Positions 50,793 through 60,178 are shown, counted from the first letter of the stretch. The stretch: DNA of 64,000 nucleotides from an uncultured Candidatus Melainabacteria bacterium (GCA_934747335.1 CAKVGS010000008.1:1-64000), one strand, 5' to 3'. A program made the numbers and translations. The notes: generated by a model not told the origin, from the sequence alone.

Positions 50793-51134
50793 ATGAGAAT
50801 AAATAGCATTGGAGCTAATTATTCGGTTGATTACGCTCAAAAAAGACAAGTAAAAAAACAACAGAAAAATCAGATGCCGACTTTTCAAGGTAACAATCAT
50901 AGTGCAAAGTTTTTTGGTGCATCTATGGCTGGACTTGGCGTTTGCACAACAATGGCAGTTGCTGAATTCTTTAATGCTGCGTCAGCTGGTGTGATGCTTA
51001 TAGCTGGTGCGATAGGTGGTTTTATGGGAATACATGGTTATATATTCGGCAGAGATTTAGATAAAACCATAGAAGACGGTAAAGAAGAAAACGAAAAATT
51101 TAAAGAAAAGCATCATCTTTCTGATAAAAATTAA
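50793..51134 (+). CDS. Small leader-type protein with Gly/Ala-rich membrane segment
   Basis: 113 residues. It starts MRINSIGANYSVDYAQKRQV and reaches MPTFQGNN (about 29-36), the window's leader pattern with Phe-Gln-Gly. Two adjoining hydrophobic stretches (FGASMAGLGVCTTMAVAEF and AGVMLIAGAIGGFMGIHGYI, about 42-84) could form a membrane hairpin, and the tail is charged. Function unknown. It is followed at 21 bp by mtaB. Confidence 0.7.
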   Translation: MRINSIGANYSVDYAQKRQVKKQQKNQMPTFQGNNHSAKFFGASMAGLGVCTTMAVAEFFNAASAGVMLIAGAIGGFMGIHGYIFGRDLDKTIEDGKEENEKFKEKHHLSDKN

Positions 51135-51155
51135 TCTTCATGTTACAATACTTTA

Positions 51156-52406
51156 ATGATGAAAAAGTTCTATCTAAAATCAATGGGATGTAAATCTAAC
51201 CAATTTGAAGGACAGATTGTTGCTCAAAATTTGGTTGAATCAGGCTATACTCAAGTAAAAAAACAAGAGGATTCAGATTATTATATTCTGAATTCTTGTT
51301 CGGTTACGCACAAGAGCGATAATGAGGCGTTATATTTACTAAGACACGCTCATAGTTTAGGTCTGAAAACTATTTTGACAGGATGTGTTGCTCAAATCGA
51401 AAAAGAAAAGTTACTGGCTGAACCTTATATTGATTATGTTTACGGCAACGAAGACAAGTTTAAGATTGCAGAACTATTGGAAGAAAATAAAGAATTTGCA
51501 GTAAAAGATTTGATGAGCGAGCAAGAATTTTGTAAAGTTACTCTTGAAGACACCACAAAAACTCGTATAAGCTTAAAAATTCAAGATGGATGCGATAATA
51601 GATGTTCTTATTGTGTAATACCTTATGGAAGAGGGAAATCAAGAAGTGCGGATTCTGATTTTATTATTAACGAAATAAATAAATATGTTGAGCACGGGTA
51701 CAAAGAAGTTGTTTTAACAGGTATTCATATTGGGCTTTGGGGTAAAGAGTTTGATAAAGAAATTTTGGATTTACTTAAAGAGATTGAAGAAAAAACTTCA
51801 ATACCAAGATATCGTTTGGGTTCATTGAATCCGCATGAAATTACACCTGAACTTTTGAACTTTCTTCAATCAAGTGAGAAATTTTGTCCGCATTTTCATC
51901 TTTCTTTGCAATCAGCTTGTAATAGAACATTAAAGAGAATGAACAGACATTACAGCGTAGAATTTTATCTTGACCAAATAGAAGATATTGTTTCGCGTTT
52001 TGAAAGACCTTTTTTGGGAAGTGATATTATTGCAGGATTTGTTGGTGAAACGGAAGATGATTTTTTAACTACGGTAGAGAATCTTAAAAAATCTAAACTT
52101 TCCCAAATTCACACATTTCCGTATTCAATAAGAAAAGGCACGATAGCAGAAAAGATGGAAGGTCATTTGTCTGATAAAATTAAGGACGAGCGTGCAACCG
52201 TTATTAAAAAAATTTCAGCCGAAAAATATCAAGAGTTTGTGAATTCAAACCTCGGACAAGAAGCAGAAGTTTTGATTGAAAAACATCTTGATAGAAGTGG
52301 GAAATTCAAAGGTGTTACAAGAAATTATTTAACAGTTTTGTTGGATGAGGGTGAGTTTAATACTTTAAAACGTGTAAGATTGACAAAAGAAATGATTAAA
52401 AAATAG
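51156..52406 (+). CDS. mtaB: tRNA (t6A37) methylthiotransferase
   Basis: 416 residues (a second ATG follows the first). An N-terminal UPF0004 domain holds cluster Cys in SMGCKSNQFEG, NSCSVT and TGCVAQ. A radical-SAM domain has CDNRCSYC (about 145-152). A C-terminal TRAM-like region is present. SCSVTHKSD and GIHIGLWG mark the MtaB branch, which converts t6A37 to ms2t6A in tRNAs reading ANN codons, rather than MiaB or RimO. Cytoplasmic. Confidence 0.9.
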   Translation: MMKKFYLKSMGCKSNQFEGQIVAQNLVESGYTQVKKQEDSDYYILNSCSVTHKSDNEALYLLRHAHSLGLKTILTGCVAQIEKEKLLAEPYIDYVYGNEDKFKIAELLEENKEFAVKDLMSEQEFCKVTLEDTTKTRISLKIQDGCDNRCSYCVIPYGRGKSRSADSDFIINEINKYVEHGYKEVVLTGIHIGLWGKEFDKEILDLLKEIEEKTSIPRYRLGSLNPHEITPELLNFLQSSEKFCPHFHLSLQSACNRTLKRMNRHYSVEFYLDQIEDIVSRFERPFLGSDIIAGFVGETEDDFLTTVENLKKSKLSQIHTFPYSIRKGTIAEKMEGHLSDKIKDERATVIKKISAEKYQEFVNSNLGQEAEVLIEKHLDRSGKFKGVTRNYLTVLLDEGEFNTLKRVRLTKEMIKK

Positions 52407-52459
52407 ATTTTGCGCGAGGGAAAGTTGTTTTTAGAAGTTATTTGTTTTTGAAAGTTATT

Positions 52460-52479
52460 GTTGGGCAGGTATGCCCAAC
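52460..52479. repeat. GTTGGGCA-type hairpin repeat
   Basis: GTTGGGCA, loop GGTA, TGCCCAAC. It differs from 2335-2354 by one base. Confidence 0.75.
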
Positions 52480-52490
52480 CTACTTATCAA

Positions 52491-52740
52491 ATGTCATCCG
52501 ACCAAAAATCTACGTGCGTAGCCCCGCAAATAACGCTCACCTTGTAGTCACACAATAGAGGATGACTTGTAGTCCCAATTCAAACTTGTAATCTAACTAA
52601 TGTCATCCGACCATTTGTCTACGTGCGTAGCCCCGCAAATAACGCTCACCTTGTAGTCACACAATAGAGGATGACTTGTAGTACTAATCCAAACTTGTAA
52701 TCTAACTAATGTCATCCGACCAAATATCTACGTGCGTAGC
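52491..52740. repeat. Tandem 109-bp repeat, 2.3 copies
   Basis: Copies begin at 52491, 52600 and 52709 with ATGTCATCCGACC, and the last runs into the stop of the flagellar gene at 52742. Units 1 and 2 are nearly identical. Each has the palindrome CTACGTGCGTAG and the outer pair GTCATCC / GGATGAC. The unit is richer in GC than its surroundings. No coding frame spans it. It fills most of the 335-bp gap after mtaB. Confidence 0.85.
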
Positions 52741-52741
52741 A

Positions 52742-53578
52742 CTATTGGGTTGCCATTTCCATTGCTGATTGTAGCAGATCTTTGTTTGACTTAATCAGGG
52801 CATTAACAAGTTCCATTTGAACCTTTGCTTGCTGATAGTCAGCCATGTTTGCTTTAAAGTCTGTGTTTGCTTGTTCTAATAGACCTGAACGGATTTCACC
52901 ACGACCTACGACCGGCTTGCCTGATTCAGGAGTTTCTACAAACAAACCGTCTTTTACTTCATATAACCCGTTTGGATTATGGAAATTTGCAGTTGCTATT
53001 TTGTATAATGGCACGGAACGATTTCCACCATCGGCTTTTCCGTAGATTGTACCGTCATTTTTGATTTCGTATTCATCGTACTTGCCGAGGAATTTACCGT
53101 TGTTCGGATCAATCCAAAGCTTGATGTTTGTAGTAGGGATGCTTAGAGCACCGCCTTTAAGAGCTGTTTCTTGATACAAATCATCACTTATTGATTTTGT
53201 ACCTGACATGATTTCACCTTTGTCATTCAGGATGTAACCTTGAACGGTTGCGCCGTTTTTGGCTTTGTATACCCCTTCTGAATCAAATGTGAATTCACCT
53301 AGACGAGTGTATGAAACATTGCCGTCAGGAGTACGAAGCATAAAGAAACCGCTTCCTTCAAAGAAAAGATTTTCGTTTGATGTTCCCGGGATAGATTTAC
53401 CTTGCCCTTGGTTTTTAACGTTGTTGTCTATTACAGCACCGCCGAGGAATGTTTTGAAGGTTATTTTATTTTCTCTAAACCCCGGAGTGTAAACATTTGT
53501 CAGGTTGTCCGCCAAAACGTCCATCCATTGAACGGTAGCTTTTTGGGTATTTATCGCAGTTGTGTATAAATCATTCAT
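52742..53578 (-). CDS. Flagellar hook/rod protein of the FlgF/FlgG/FlgE family
   Basis: 278 residues. The N-terminal MNDLYTTAINTQKATVQWMDVLADNLTNVYTPGFRENK is the flagellar rod/hook motif (usual form LDV.ANNLAN..TPGFK). SGFFMLRTPDGNVSYTRLGEFTFDSEG marks the mid domain, and the C-terminal helix ends VNALIKSNKDLLQSAMEMA. Size fits FlgF/FlgG more than FlgE, but the adjacent FliK-like gene would suit a hook protein. It overlaps that gene by 8 bp. Confidence 0.88.
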   Translation of the reverse strand: MNDLYTTAINTQKATVQWMDVLADNLTNVYTPGFRENKITFKTFLGGAVIDNNVKNQGQGKSIPGTSNENLFFEGSGFFMLRTPDGNVSYTRLGEFTFDSEGVYKAKNGATVQGYILNDKGEIMSGTKSISDDLYQETALKGGALSIPTTNIKLWIDPNNGKFLGKYDEYEIKNDGTIYGKADGGNRSVPLYKIATANFHNPNGLYEVKDGLFVETPESGKPVVGRGEIRSGLLEQANTDFKANMADYQQAKVQMELVNALIKSNKDLLQSAMEMATQ

Positions 53579-54656
53579 CTTTGCGCCCCTTCTTTCTGTT
53601 GTTTCTATCGTCTTGTTGTTCTTGTTTTCGGTGGTTTAACTCTTCGTAATCAATGTTGTTGTCGTCAAACCTTTGTTTTAGGATTGGAAGATTTTCTTTC
53701 AGATAAGCCTCTGCAACTTGAGAACTAGGCAAAAAATCTGCTGAAATTTTTCCGTTCTTATTAATTTTTATAATGACAGAAATGTCGTTGTCAAAATTTA
53801 TTCTGATAGGCTTATTATCTTCCATTGATTTAGCAAGCATGTCCGCTAAAGTCTTTGAAACTTGCGATGATTTTTGTGAATTCGTAACAGAGTTCATGTC
53901 AACAGAACCGTTTTCTACAAGATTAGCAAAAAATTCCACGTCATTTTTATTCATTGCAATATCATCAAACTTAACAACCGTGTCAGTTGTAATATTTGTT
54001 TTAGCATCAACTTTTTTGATACCTTGTTCATTTGTCACAGTCTTCGTTTTCGCTGTTTGATTATCTTTATTCAATAACATATTCTTTTGAGCAATCGCCA
54101 TGTTTTCGCTCATTGTAGAAAGAATTGCTTTTTCTTCCGCCAAATCACTTTCAGAAGCTGAAAGTTGATTGTTTTCATTATTATTCTGCACAAATGCTGC
54201 AAACGGCTGACCGTTGCTGTTAAAGTTCATGTTAGCGTTCATTTGCGGAAGTTGTTGTTCTTTTTTTTCTTGAATATTTATATTATTATCAATCAAATTA
54301 TTATCCTCTTTTTCTTTATCGTCAGAAAAAGTTTCATCCTTTAATGAAATGTTTATTTTATCATTCTTTTGATTTAGTTTATTAAGCTCTTCAACGGTTT
54401 GTTCTAAACCGCCTATAACATCATCCATGTTATCTTCTTCTTTAACTTCACAATCTTTTTCTTTATTTTCATCTACGTCTTTTTTATCAACTTTTGTATC
54501 TTCTTTTTTAGACTCATCAGCTTTAGAGTCTTCTTCTGATTTAGACATTTTATTTAATTCATCCGAAAATTTAACATCACTTTCTTTTTGAGTTTTAGAT
54601 GATGTTGTACTGCTTGTGTTTACGGATGTGATTTTAGATTGGGTATCAATATTCAT
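53571..54656 (-). CDS. fliK: FliK-like hook-length control protein
   Basis: 361 residues, extremely rich in Lys, Asp, Glu and Asn (KSEEDSKADESKKEDTKVDK) for about 250 residues and likely disordered, followed by a small folded C-terminal part (about 285-340: MEDNKPIRINFDNDISVIIKINK... AYLKENLPILKQRF) matching the Flg_hook/FliK C-terminal domain. FliK measures hook length and switches the export gate to filament substrates. Position between FliJ and a hook/rod gene supports the call. It overlaps fliJ by 11 bp. Confidence 0.75.
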   Translation of the reverse strand: MNIDTQSKITSVNTSSTTSSKTQKESDVKFSDELNKMSKSEEDSKADESKKEDTKVDKKDVDENKEKDCEVKEEDNMDDVIGGLEQTVEELNKLNQKNDKINISLKDETFSDDKEKEDNNLIDNNINIQEKKEQQLPQMNANMNFNSNGQPFAAFVQNNNENNQLSASESDLAEEKAILSTMSENMAIAQKNMLLNKDNQTAKTKTVTNEQGIKKVDAKTNITTDTVVKFDDIAMNKNDVEFFANLVENGSVDMNSVTNSQKSSQVSKTLADMLAKSMEDNKPIRINFDNDISVIIKINKNGKISADFLPSSQVAEAYLKENLPILKQRFDDNNIDYEELNHRKQEQQDDRNNRKKGRKDE

Positions 54657-55143
54657 TGTTTTCTTCCATTTGTGCTTTTCTTAATTGTTCTTCAAACTCT
54701 TGTTCTTCAGCTTCTTCTCTTGACCTTATAAAAAATCTTTGAACACCGATTTCAGAGAATTGTTTGAGCTCTTCTGCCTTTTCAGCTTCTATATATGCTT
54801 CTTTTTGTTTTTCCTTGTGCTTCTCAAGAACTTTTACTTCTTGTTCACATTTTACAAGTTTTCTTTGTTCTTCTTCTAAGATAGCTTGGACTTTTTGTCT
54901 TTCTTGCTCTAGAACTTCTGCTTTGTCCCAAAGGTGATGAAGATAATTATCGTAATATTCCATCATCCTAAAGTCGGCGGATTTTCTATTAATTACTGTT
55001 TGTTGGATTTCTGCTTGGTTTTGTCTAATCCTTTCTTCTGCAAGAAATACTTCGTGCTGTGCCTTTTGAACAACTGTTTCTTGAGCTTCCTTTTTGCGGA
55101 TTCTCATTTTTAGGATATTTTCTAAACGGTATCTAAAGGGCAT
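54646..55143 (-). CDS. fliJ: Flagellar export chaperone FliJ
   Basis: 165 residues, one long coiled coil. It opens PFRYRLENILKMRIRKKEAQ, the typical FliJ start, and continues with heptads rich in Glu, Gln and Lys. FliJ links the FliI ATPase ring to the FlhA export gate. It is the first gene of the trio fliJ-fliK-hook/rod. No recognised sigma-28 site precedes it, so it is probably in an earlier expression class than flagellin. Confidence 0.85.
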   Translation of the reverse strand: MPFRYRLENILKMRIRKKEAQETVVQKAQHEVFLAEERIRQNQAEIQQTVINRKSADFRMMEYYDNYLHHLWDKAEVLEQERQKVQAILEEEQRKLVKCEQEVKVLEKHKEKQKEAYIEAEKAEELKQFSEIGVQRFFIRSREEAEEQEFEEQLRKAQMEENNEY

Positions 55144-55237
55144 AATACATTCTCACACATGTATTGTGGCAGAGTTTTTCTTTTTTGAATACATCTATTT
55201 GTATGATTAATTATAAATTTTGTAATGTCAAAAATAT

Positions 55238-55633
55238 TTATTTCTTTTTGAAAGCAAATTTTTTGAAAAATATATAGGTAAATATAGCAGAAGCTACTGT
55301 TGCAACAATTTGAGCAACGTAAACATTTAAATGTAAAATTTTTACAATAAATTCTAATAAACCTGCATTTATAAGATAACTAAAAAACCACGTTGTACAA
55401 CATTTAAGATACTCTTTAATCCAGTTCCCTTTGCCTTCAAAAACAAGAAATTTTTGCGTTGTGTAGGATATTATGGAAGAAAGCGCCCAAGCAAACGCTA
55501 ATGCTATTTGATATGCACTGTCACCTAAAATCAAACAAAATACAGAGTATATCAAATATGAAACACCTGCGTTAAATCCGCCTACAAATAGAAAACGTAT
55601 TTTATCAGATAATTTAAACCAGTATTCTCTCAT
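55238..55633 (-). CDS. GtrA-family membrane protein
   Basis: 131 residues with four membrane helices. It begins WFKLSDKIRFLFVGGFNAGV then SYLIYSVFCLI, followed by SYTTQKFLVFEGKG and the late FTYIFFKKFAFKK, the GtrA pattern. Members are thought to flip or help transfer polyprenyl-linked sugars for surface glycans. No glycosyltransferase is adjacent, and the gene stands between fliJ and dapL. Substrate unknown. Confidence 0.85.
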   Translation of the reverse strand: MREYWFKLSDKIRFLFVGGFNAGVSYLIYSVFCLILGDSAYQIALAFAWALSSIISYTTQKFLVFEGKGNWIKEYLKCCTTWFFSYLINAGLLEFIVKILHLNVYVAQIVATVASAIFTYIFFKKFAFKKK

Positions 55634-55659
55634 ATTTTTATTGTATCTTAAACAAAAAA

Positions 55660-56829
55660 TTAGCTAAATAACTGTTCAAACCTTTTCATTGCTTCTATTG
55701 TATTTTCATAAGAACCAAAAGAAGTTAATCTGAAATACCCTTCCCCATTACGTCCAAAACCAGCTCCCGGAGTGCCTACTACTTGAGCGTTTTCCAATAA
55801 ATAATCGAAGAATTCCCAAGATTTCATATTATTAGGACATTTTAGCCAAATATAAGGAGAATGTTTTCCCCCAACATGCCAAACGCCACATTTTTTAAGT
55901 GTTTCAGAGATTATTTTAGCATTTTCTTTATAATAACCAATATTTTCTTTAATTTCTTTTTGACCTTCTTCTGAAAATACAGCTTCAGCCCCTCTTTGTA
56001 TGATATAAGGCACGCCGTTAAATTTTGTTGTTTGGCGTCTTAACCACATTTTGTTAAGTTTACCTAAATCTTTAGGAACAATTGTATAACCGCATCTTGT
56101 ACCTGTAAAACCTGCTGTTTTTGAAAGCGAACAAAATTCAATCGCGCAATCTTTTGCACCTTCTATTTCATAAATACTTCTTGGTAAATTTTCATCTGAA
56201 ATAAAACATTCATAAGCAGAGTCAAATAAAATAATAGCCTTCATTGATTTGGCATAATCAACCCACGCTTTCAATTGTTCTTTGTTATAAACCGCACCAG
56301 TAGGATTATTTGGGGAACAAATATAAATAATATCAGCTTTTACGTTTTTATCAGGTAATGGCAAAAATTCGTTTTCACCGTTTGCGTCCACATAAACAAC
56401 ATTTCTGCCTGCCATAAGATTTGTATCAACATAAACAGGATAAACCGGGTCCGGAACTAAAACTGTATTATCTTTTGCAAACAAATCCAAAATATTACCC
56501 AAATCACTCTTTGCGCCATCTGAAATAAAAATTTCATCTAAATCCAATTCTACATTATGTGATTTGTAATATTTTTGAACCGATTCTCTTAAAAAATCAT
56601 AGCCTTGCTCAGGTCCATACCCCCTAAAAGTCGCTTGAACTCCCATTTCATCAACAGCTTTGTGAAGTGCATTGATAACTGCGTTACATAAAGGTCGGGT
56701 TACATCGCCAATACCAAGTCTGATAACTTTTTTATCAGGATTTTTAGCTGTAAATTCGTTAACCTTTTTTGCAACAGTTGAAAAAAGATAGCTTTGTTCA
56801 AGATTGTCATAGTTTGTATTTATGTTCAT
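55660..56829 (-). CDS. dapL: LL-diaminopimelate aminotransferase
   Basis: 389 residues of fold-type I aminotransferase. LGIGDVTRPLCNAVINAL, FRGYGPEQGYDFLRE, SDGAKSDLGNILDLF and YICSPNNPTGAVY are close to plant/cyanobacterial DapL, and the PLP Lys is in CSLSKTAGFTGTRCGY. It converts tetrahydrodipicolinate straight to LL-DAP for lysine and peptidoglycan. This one-step route is shared by cyanobacteria, Chlamydiae and some anaerobes and fits the proposed lineage. Confidence 0.94.
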   Translation of the reverse strand: MNINTNYDNLEQSYLFSTVAKKVNEFTAKNPDKKVIRLGIGDVTRPLCNAVINALHKAVDEMGVQATFRGYGPEQGYDFLRESVQKYYKSHNVELDLDEIFISDGAKSDLGNILDLFAKDNTVLVPDPVYPVYVDTNLMAGRNVVYVDANGENEFLPLPDKNVKADIIYICSPNNPTGAVYNKEQLKAWVDYAKSMKAIILFDSAYECFISDENLPRSIYEIEGAKDCAIEFCSLSKTAGFTGTRCGYTIVPKDLGKLNKMWLRRQTTKFNGVPYIIQRGAEAVFSEEGQKEIKENIGYYKENAKIISETLKKCGVWHVGGKHSPYIWLKCPNNMKSWEFFDYLLENAQVVGTPGAGFGRNGEGYFRLTSFGSYENTIEAMKRFEQLFS

Positions 56830-56999
56830 AATGTCCTCTTATTATTTTTTAACCCTAATTTTTATTATATATAAATCATTTTAATATAACAAATTATTTT
56901 ATAAAAATGATTAAATAATGAATTACCTATTTAACCTCTTGCGAACAAAATTTTATGTGCTAAAATTTAATCAAATTCAACTGATTTGGAGTACGTATC

Positions 57000-58418
57000 G
57001 TGAAAAAAACAAGTTTTACACTTGCTGTAATAATAATGTTCGCCTTTAGTGGCGTAGTTTTTGCTGCCAGCACTCCAATTGAAAGCTCTATTGAAACATT
57101 TACAAAACAAATTGAAAATAATCCTGATGCAGCATTGGCATATTCTAACAGGGCTTCTTTAAAATTTTTGAAAAAAGATATTCAAGGTGCTATTGCCGAT
57201 TTTGACAAAGCAATTCAAATTAACCCTAATAATCCGGAACTTTATTTAAATCGAGGTTATATTAAACAAATCGTCAATGATTTAGAAGGTGCAATGCAAG
57301 ATTATAATGCTGCTTTAAAAGTAAAACCTAATTTTGCTTATGCTTATAACAATCGTGGGGTTTTAAAAGTTGCACTTAAAGATATTCAAGGTGCATTAGC
57401 AGATTATGAACAAGCGTTGAAAATTAATCCGCGCTATTCAGACGTATATTATAACAGAGCAAATTTAAAATATATGTTAAGTGATAATAACGGTGCGTTA
57501 GGTGATTATGACAAAGCAATTGAACTCAATCCGAAAGATTCTGAGGCATACAATAACAGAGGCGTTGTAAAAAAACGTATGAATTTCAATGTAGGTGCTT
57601 TAAGTGATTATTCACAAGCGATTGCACTTAATCCAAAAGACAGCATTGCTTACGCAAACAGAGGCCGTTTAAAAAAACTTTATTTTGATAATGAGGGGGC
57701 AGCAATTGATTTAGACCAAGCTGTGGCTTTAGCAGAAAAACAAGTTTTTATCAAAAATGTTAAACCTCTTGTTTCAAATGAAAGTTATATTGCTGCTATA
57801 CCTGTTGTACAGGGAGTTACAGATGATGTCACACCGATTATAAAATCTAATGCAAATAATAATAAGATTACTTATACACATCCTGAACAAGTAGTTTCGC
57901 CAAAACCTGTTGCTAAAATTGCACAAGCAAAATCGACAGTGGAAACTAAACCGCAACCAATTCAGTCTGTACCAAATGTTCAGCCTGTTGCGAAGGTTGT
58001 GATTTCTCAACCACAACAGACAAAAGTTCAGACTACTGCACCGGTAAAAACAACTCCGGCTTCAACTACTCCTGTGTTGAATGCAGGCGTAGGAACTGTT
58101 AAACTTGCGTCCGGTTCAAAAATAACAACGACTGCTGTTAAAAATGTTCCGACGACGAATGTTAAACTTGCAGAAAGTTATTATATTCGAGGGTTGCAAA
58201 AATGTGTGCTTAGAGATTTGCAAGGTGCAATTGCTGATTTGAATAAAGCAATTGAAAACAATTCTAATTATGCAGACGCATATTATTATAGAGCAGCAAT
58301 CAGAAAAGAACTTGGCGACAGCGAAGGCTTTAAGAAAGATTATTCTAAAGCAATTCAAATCAATCCATCTTTGCAAGCATTCAATGACTCAAATTGTTTA
58401 TCACTCATAAATGGTTAA
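57000..58418 (+). CDS. Exported TPR protein with Pro/Thr-rich linker
   Basis: 472 residues, GTG start with GGAG upstream. Signal peptide about 1-23 (MKKTSFTLAVIIMFAFSGVV then FAAS). About six TPRs (residues 30-245) have the repeated form NP..A.AY.NRG..K....D..GA..DY..AI, which resembles sel1-free, O-GlcNAc-transferase-type TPRs. A Pro/Thr/Val/Gln-rich, probably disordered linker (about 280-385) follows, then two more TPRs. Likely periplasmic or surface; the partner is unknown. Confidence 0.85.
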   Translation: MKKTSFTLAVIIMFAFSGVVFAASTPIESSIETFTKQIENNPDAALAYSNRASLKFLKKDIQGAIADFDKAIQINPNNPELYLNRGYIKQIVNDLEGAMQDYNAALKVKPNFAYAYNNRGVLKVALKDIQGALADYEQALKINPRYSDVYYNRANLKYMLSDNNGALGDYDKAIELNPKDSEAYNNRGVVKKRMNFNVGALSDYSQAIALNPKDSIAYANRGRLKKLYFDNEGAAIDLDQAVALAEKQVFIKNVKPLVSNESYIAAIPVVQGVTDDVTPIIKSNANNNKITYTHPEQVVSPKPVAKIAQAKSTVETKPQPIQSVPNVQPVAKVVISQPQQTKVQTTAPVKTTPASTTPVLNAGVGTVKLASGSKITTTAVKNVPTTNVKLAESYYIRGLQKCVLRDLQGAIADLNKAIENNSNYADAYYYRAAIRKELGDSEGFKKDYSKAIQINPSLQAFNDSNCLSLING

Positions 58419-58427
58419 TTTTATTTT

Positions 58428-59381
58428 CTATTTTTCCCATTTTGCAATTTGGATGTTAAAAAGCTTGATGATTTTTATTTTTTTGTTACGCTTGCGCCAT
58501 TTTTCTAAAACAAAAACATTGGGAATACCAATTCTTGCGTAATTTATACCCTGATTTTTTACTTCAGAAACGATTGGTAAAACTTTAGTTTCATCAATAT
58601 TATCTAATATTTTTTCTTCATAAGCTTTTGTTTTTTCTACAAAAACACGCATTTTTTCTTCTTGTTTGATTGTATTAGAAGAATGCCACCTATAAGAAAA
58701 TAATATCTCATTTAAAAATTTCATTTTAGCATATTTAGATATTTGTAACATAAGCCACCAATCTTCAAGCGGTGCTTCTGTTGTAAATTTGCCAATTTTT
58801 TCAAAGATAGATTTTCTGATTAAATATCCGTTTGGAACATGATTGCCCAAATAACACATATCATATCTTCCAAATTTTTCTGAACAAAAATTAAACTTAG
58901 CTAAATATTGTAAAAAAGATGCAAATGTTTTAAAATCGGCATTTTTTTCATAGGTAATATTTTGTTTTTCATCCCAAAAACATCTTTTCCCTTCGCTATC
59001 AATAATTTCATTGTCGCCAACAACAAGAGCATAGTCCGGATTTTTTGATAAAAAATCAACTTCTTTTTCAATCATATTCGGCTTTATCATATCATCAGAG
59101 GCAACTATAATAACATATTCACCATTTGCCAAATCCAATAATTTATTCATCGTTTTGCAAGTGCCTTCATTTTCTTTTGTTTCAAAATATGTTCTAACAA
59201 ATCTTTTTTCGCATTCTTCTTGCAATTCTTGAATTTTTTGCCAAGTGTTATCTTTTGAACCATCATCAAAAACGATTAGTTCAATATTTTGATATGTTTG
59301 ATTAATTATAGATTTAATTGTCGCCTGTACATATTTTTCATGATTATAAGCAGGAACTAAAACCGAAACTAAAGATGTCAT
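58428..59381 (-). CDS. Family 2 glycosyltransferase
   Basis: 317 residues. GT-A fold: SVLVPAYNHEKYVQATIKSI at the N-terminus, FDDGSKDNTW with the nucleotide-binding Asp, and IIVASDDMIKPNM as the DXD-like metal site (about 93-97). The acceptor region has LEDWWLML as the usual catalytic ED. It adds one sugar during surface polysaccharide or glycoprotein-glycan assembly; sugar and acceptor are unknown. It is the last gene of the minus-strand cluster. Confidence 0.9.
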   Translation of the reverse strand: MTSLVSVLVPAYNHEKYVQATIKSIINQTYQNIELIVFDDGSKDNTWQKIQELQEECEKRFVRTYFETKENEGTCKTMNKLLDLANGEYVIIVASDDMIKPNMIEKEVDFLSKNPDYALVVGDNEIIDSEGKRCFWDEKQNITYEKNADFKTFASFLQYLAKFNFCSEKFGRYDMCYLGNHVPNGYLIRKSIFEKIGKFTTEAPLEDWWLMLQISKYAKMKFLNEILFSYRWHSSNTIKQEEKMRVFVEKTKAYEEKILDNIDETKVLPIVSEVKNQGINYARIGIPNVFVLEKWRKRNKKIKIIKLFNIQIAKWEK

Positions 59382-59386
59382 TACAA

Positions 59387-60178
59387 TTACTCCCTTTCTT
59401 TTCCTATACAGAAATTAAATCGTAGCCCGAACAAATAAAAACGAATTCGGATTATTGTTGATAATGATGAAAATATATTGACACTTAGACCTTTTTTAAT
59501 CTTTGCAATTTTCAATAATTTAGAATTTTTATTTTCAGGTAGTATCTTAATGTTATCTAAAAAAGCCCATTCAAAATTGGTTTGAGTAAAATCATATAAA
59601 TTTTGTTCTCTTTTATATTTTCTAATAGTAAAATTAGAATTTTCACAAATGATATCATTTGTATTACAATTGAATTCTACTAATTCAATTGTAATATTCT
59701 TGTTAGGATATTTTTTATTTAAAACGCTTTGAAAATATAATAGCGCACTTTTTTCAATTTCAAAGTTAACACCTAATATGAAAAGTATATTTTGACTTGT
59801 TTCGATTTTATCAAGCAATCTTCGAATTCTCCTTTTCAAAACTTTTGAAAAATCATCATAGCCACCTTCTTCTATTTTTTTACAAAAATGATTAACAAAA
59901 TAATAATTGCTCCATGAATCTTTATAATGGACAGTATTAGAATGAAATTTATCATTTTCATTATTAGGCAGAAATATTAGATTTTCTTTTTGAGCAATAA
60001 GATTAAATGAGTCATTCATAAAACACTCTGCCAATTTATATAAAGGAGTTTCGTTATCTATATAACACCAATCAAAAGGTAATGAATATAATCTTAACCC
60101 TCTAAATCTTAAATTATGTGCAACAGAACAATTTCCTCCAAGAGAACAAATCAAGTCATATTTTTTTTTACCACTCAT
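59387..60178 (-). CDS. DUF1796 putative papain-like cysteine peptidase
   Basis: 263 residues. CSLGGNCSVAHNLRFRGLRL and SLPFDWCYIDNETPL near the N-terminus match the DUF1796 family (SLG..C.VA..L...GLR....PFDW), whose Cys is predicted to be catalytic on fold comparison. Members usually sit in polysaccharide clusters, as here, but no substrate is established. Its start overlaps the aminotransferase end by 11 bp. The C-terminal ~40 residues are basic and hydrophobic. Confidence 0.75.
   Translation of the reverse strand: MSGKKKYDLICSLGGNCSVAHNLRFRGLRLYSLPFDWCYIDNETPLYKLAECFMNDSFNLIAQKENLIFLPNNENDKFHSNTVHYKDSWSNYYFVNHFCKKIEEGGYDDFSKVLKRRIRRLLDKIETSQNILFILGVNFEIEKSALLYFQSVLNKKYPNKNITIELVEFNCNTNDIICENSNFTIRKYKREQNLYDFTQTNFEWAFLDNIKILPENKNSKLLKIAKIKKGLSVNIFSSLSTIIRIRFYLFGLRFNFCIGKERE

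Noticed and set aside
52491..52740. CRISPR array
   Set aside because: The repeat unit is 109 bp and contiguous with no unique spacers, only 2.3 copies, and no cas genes lie nearby.
55144..55237. Sigma-28 or sigma-54 promoter upstream of fliJ
   Set aside because: No TAAA-N-GCCGATAA or TGGCAC-N5-TTGC match with correct spacing was found.
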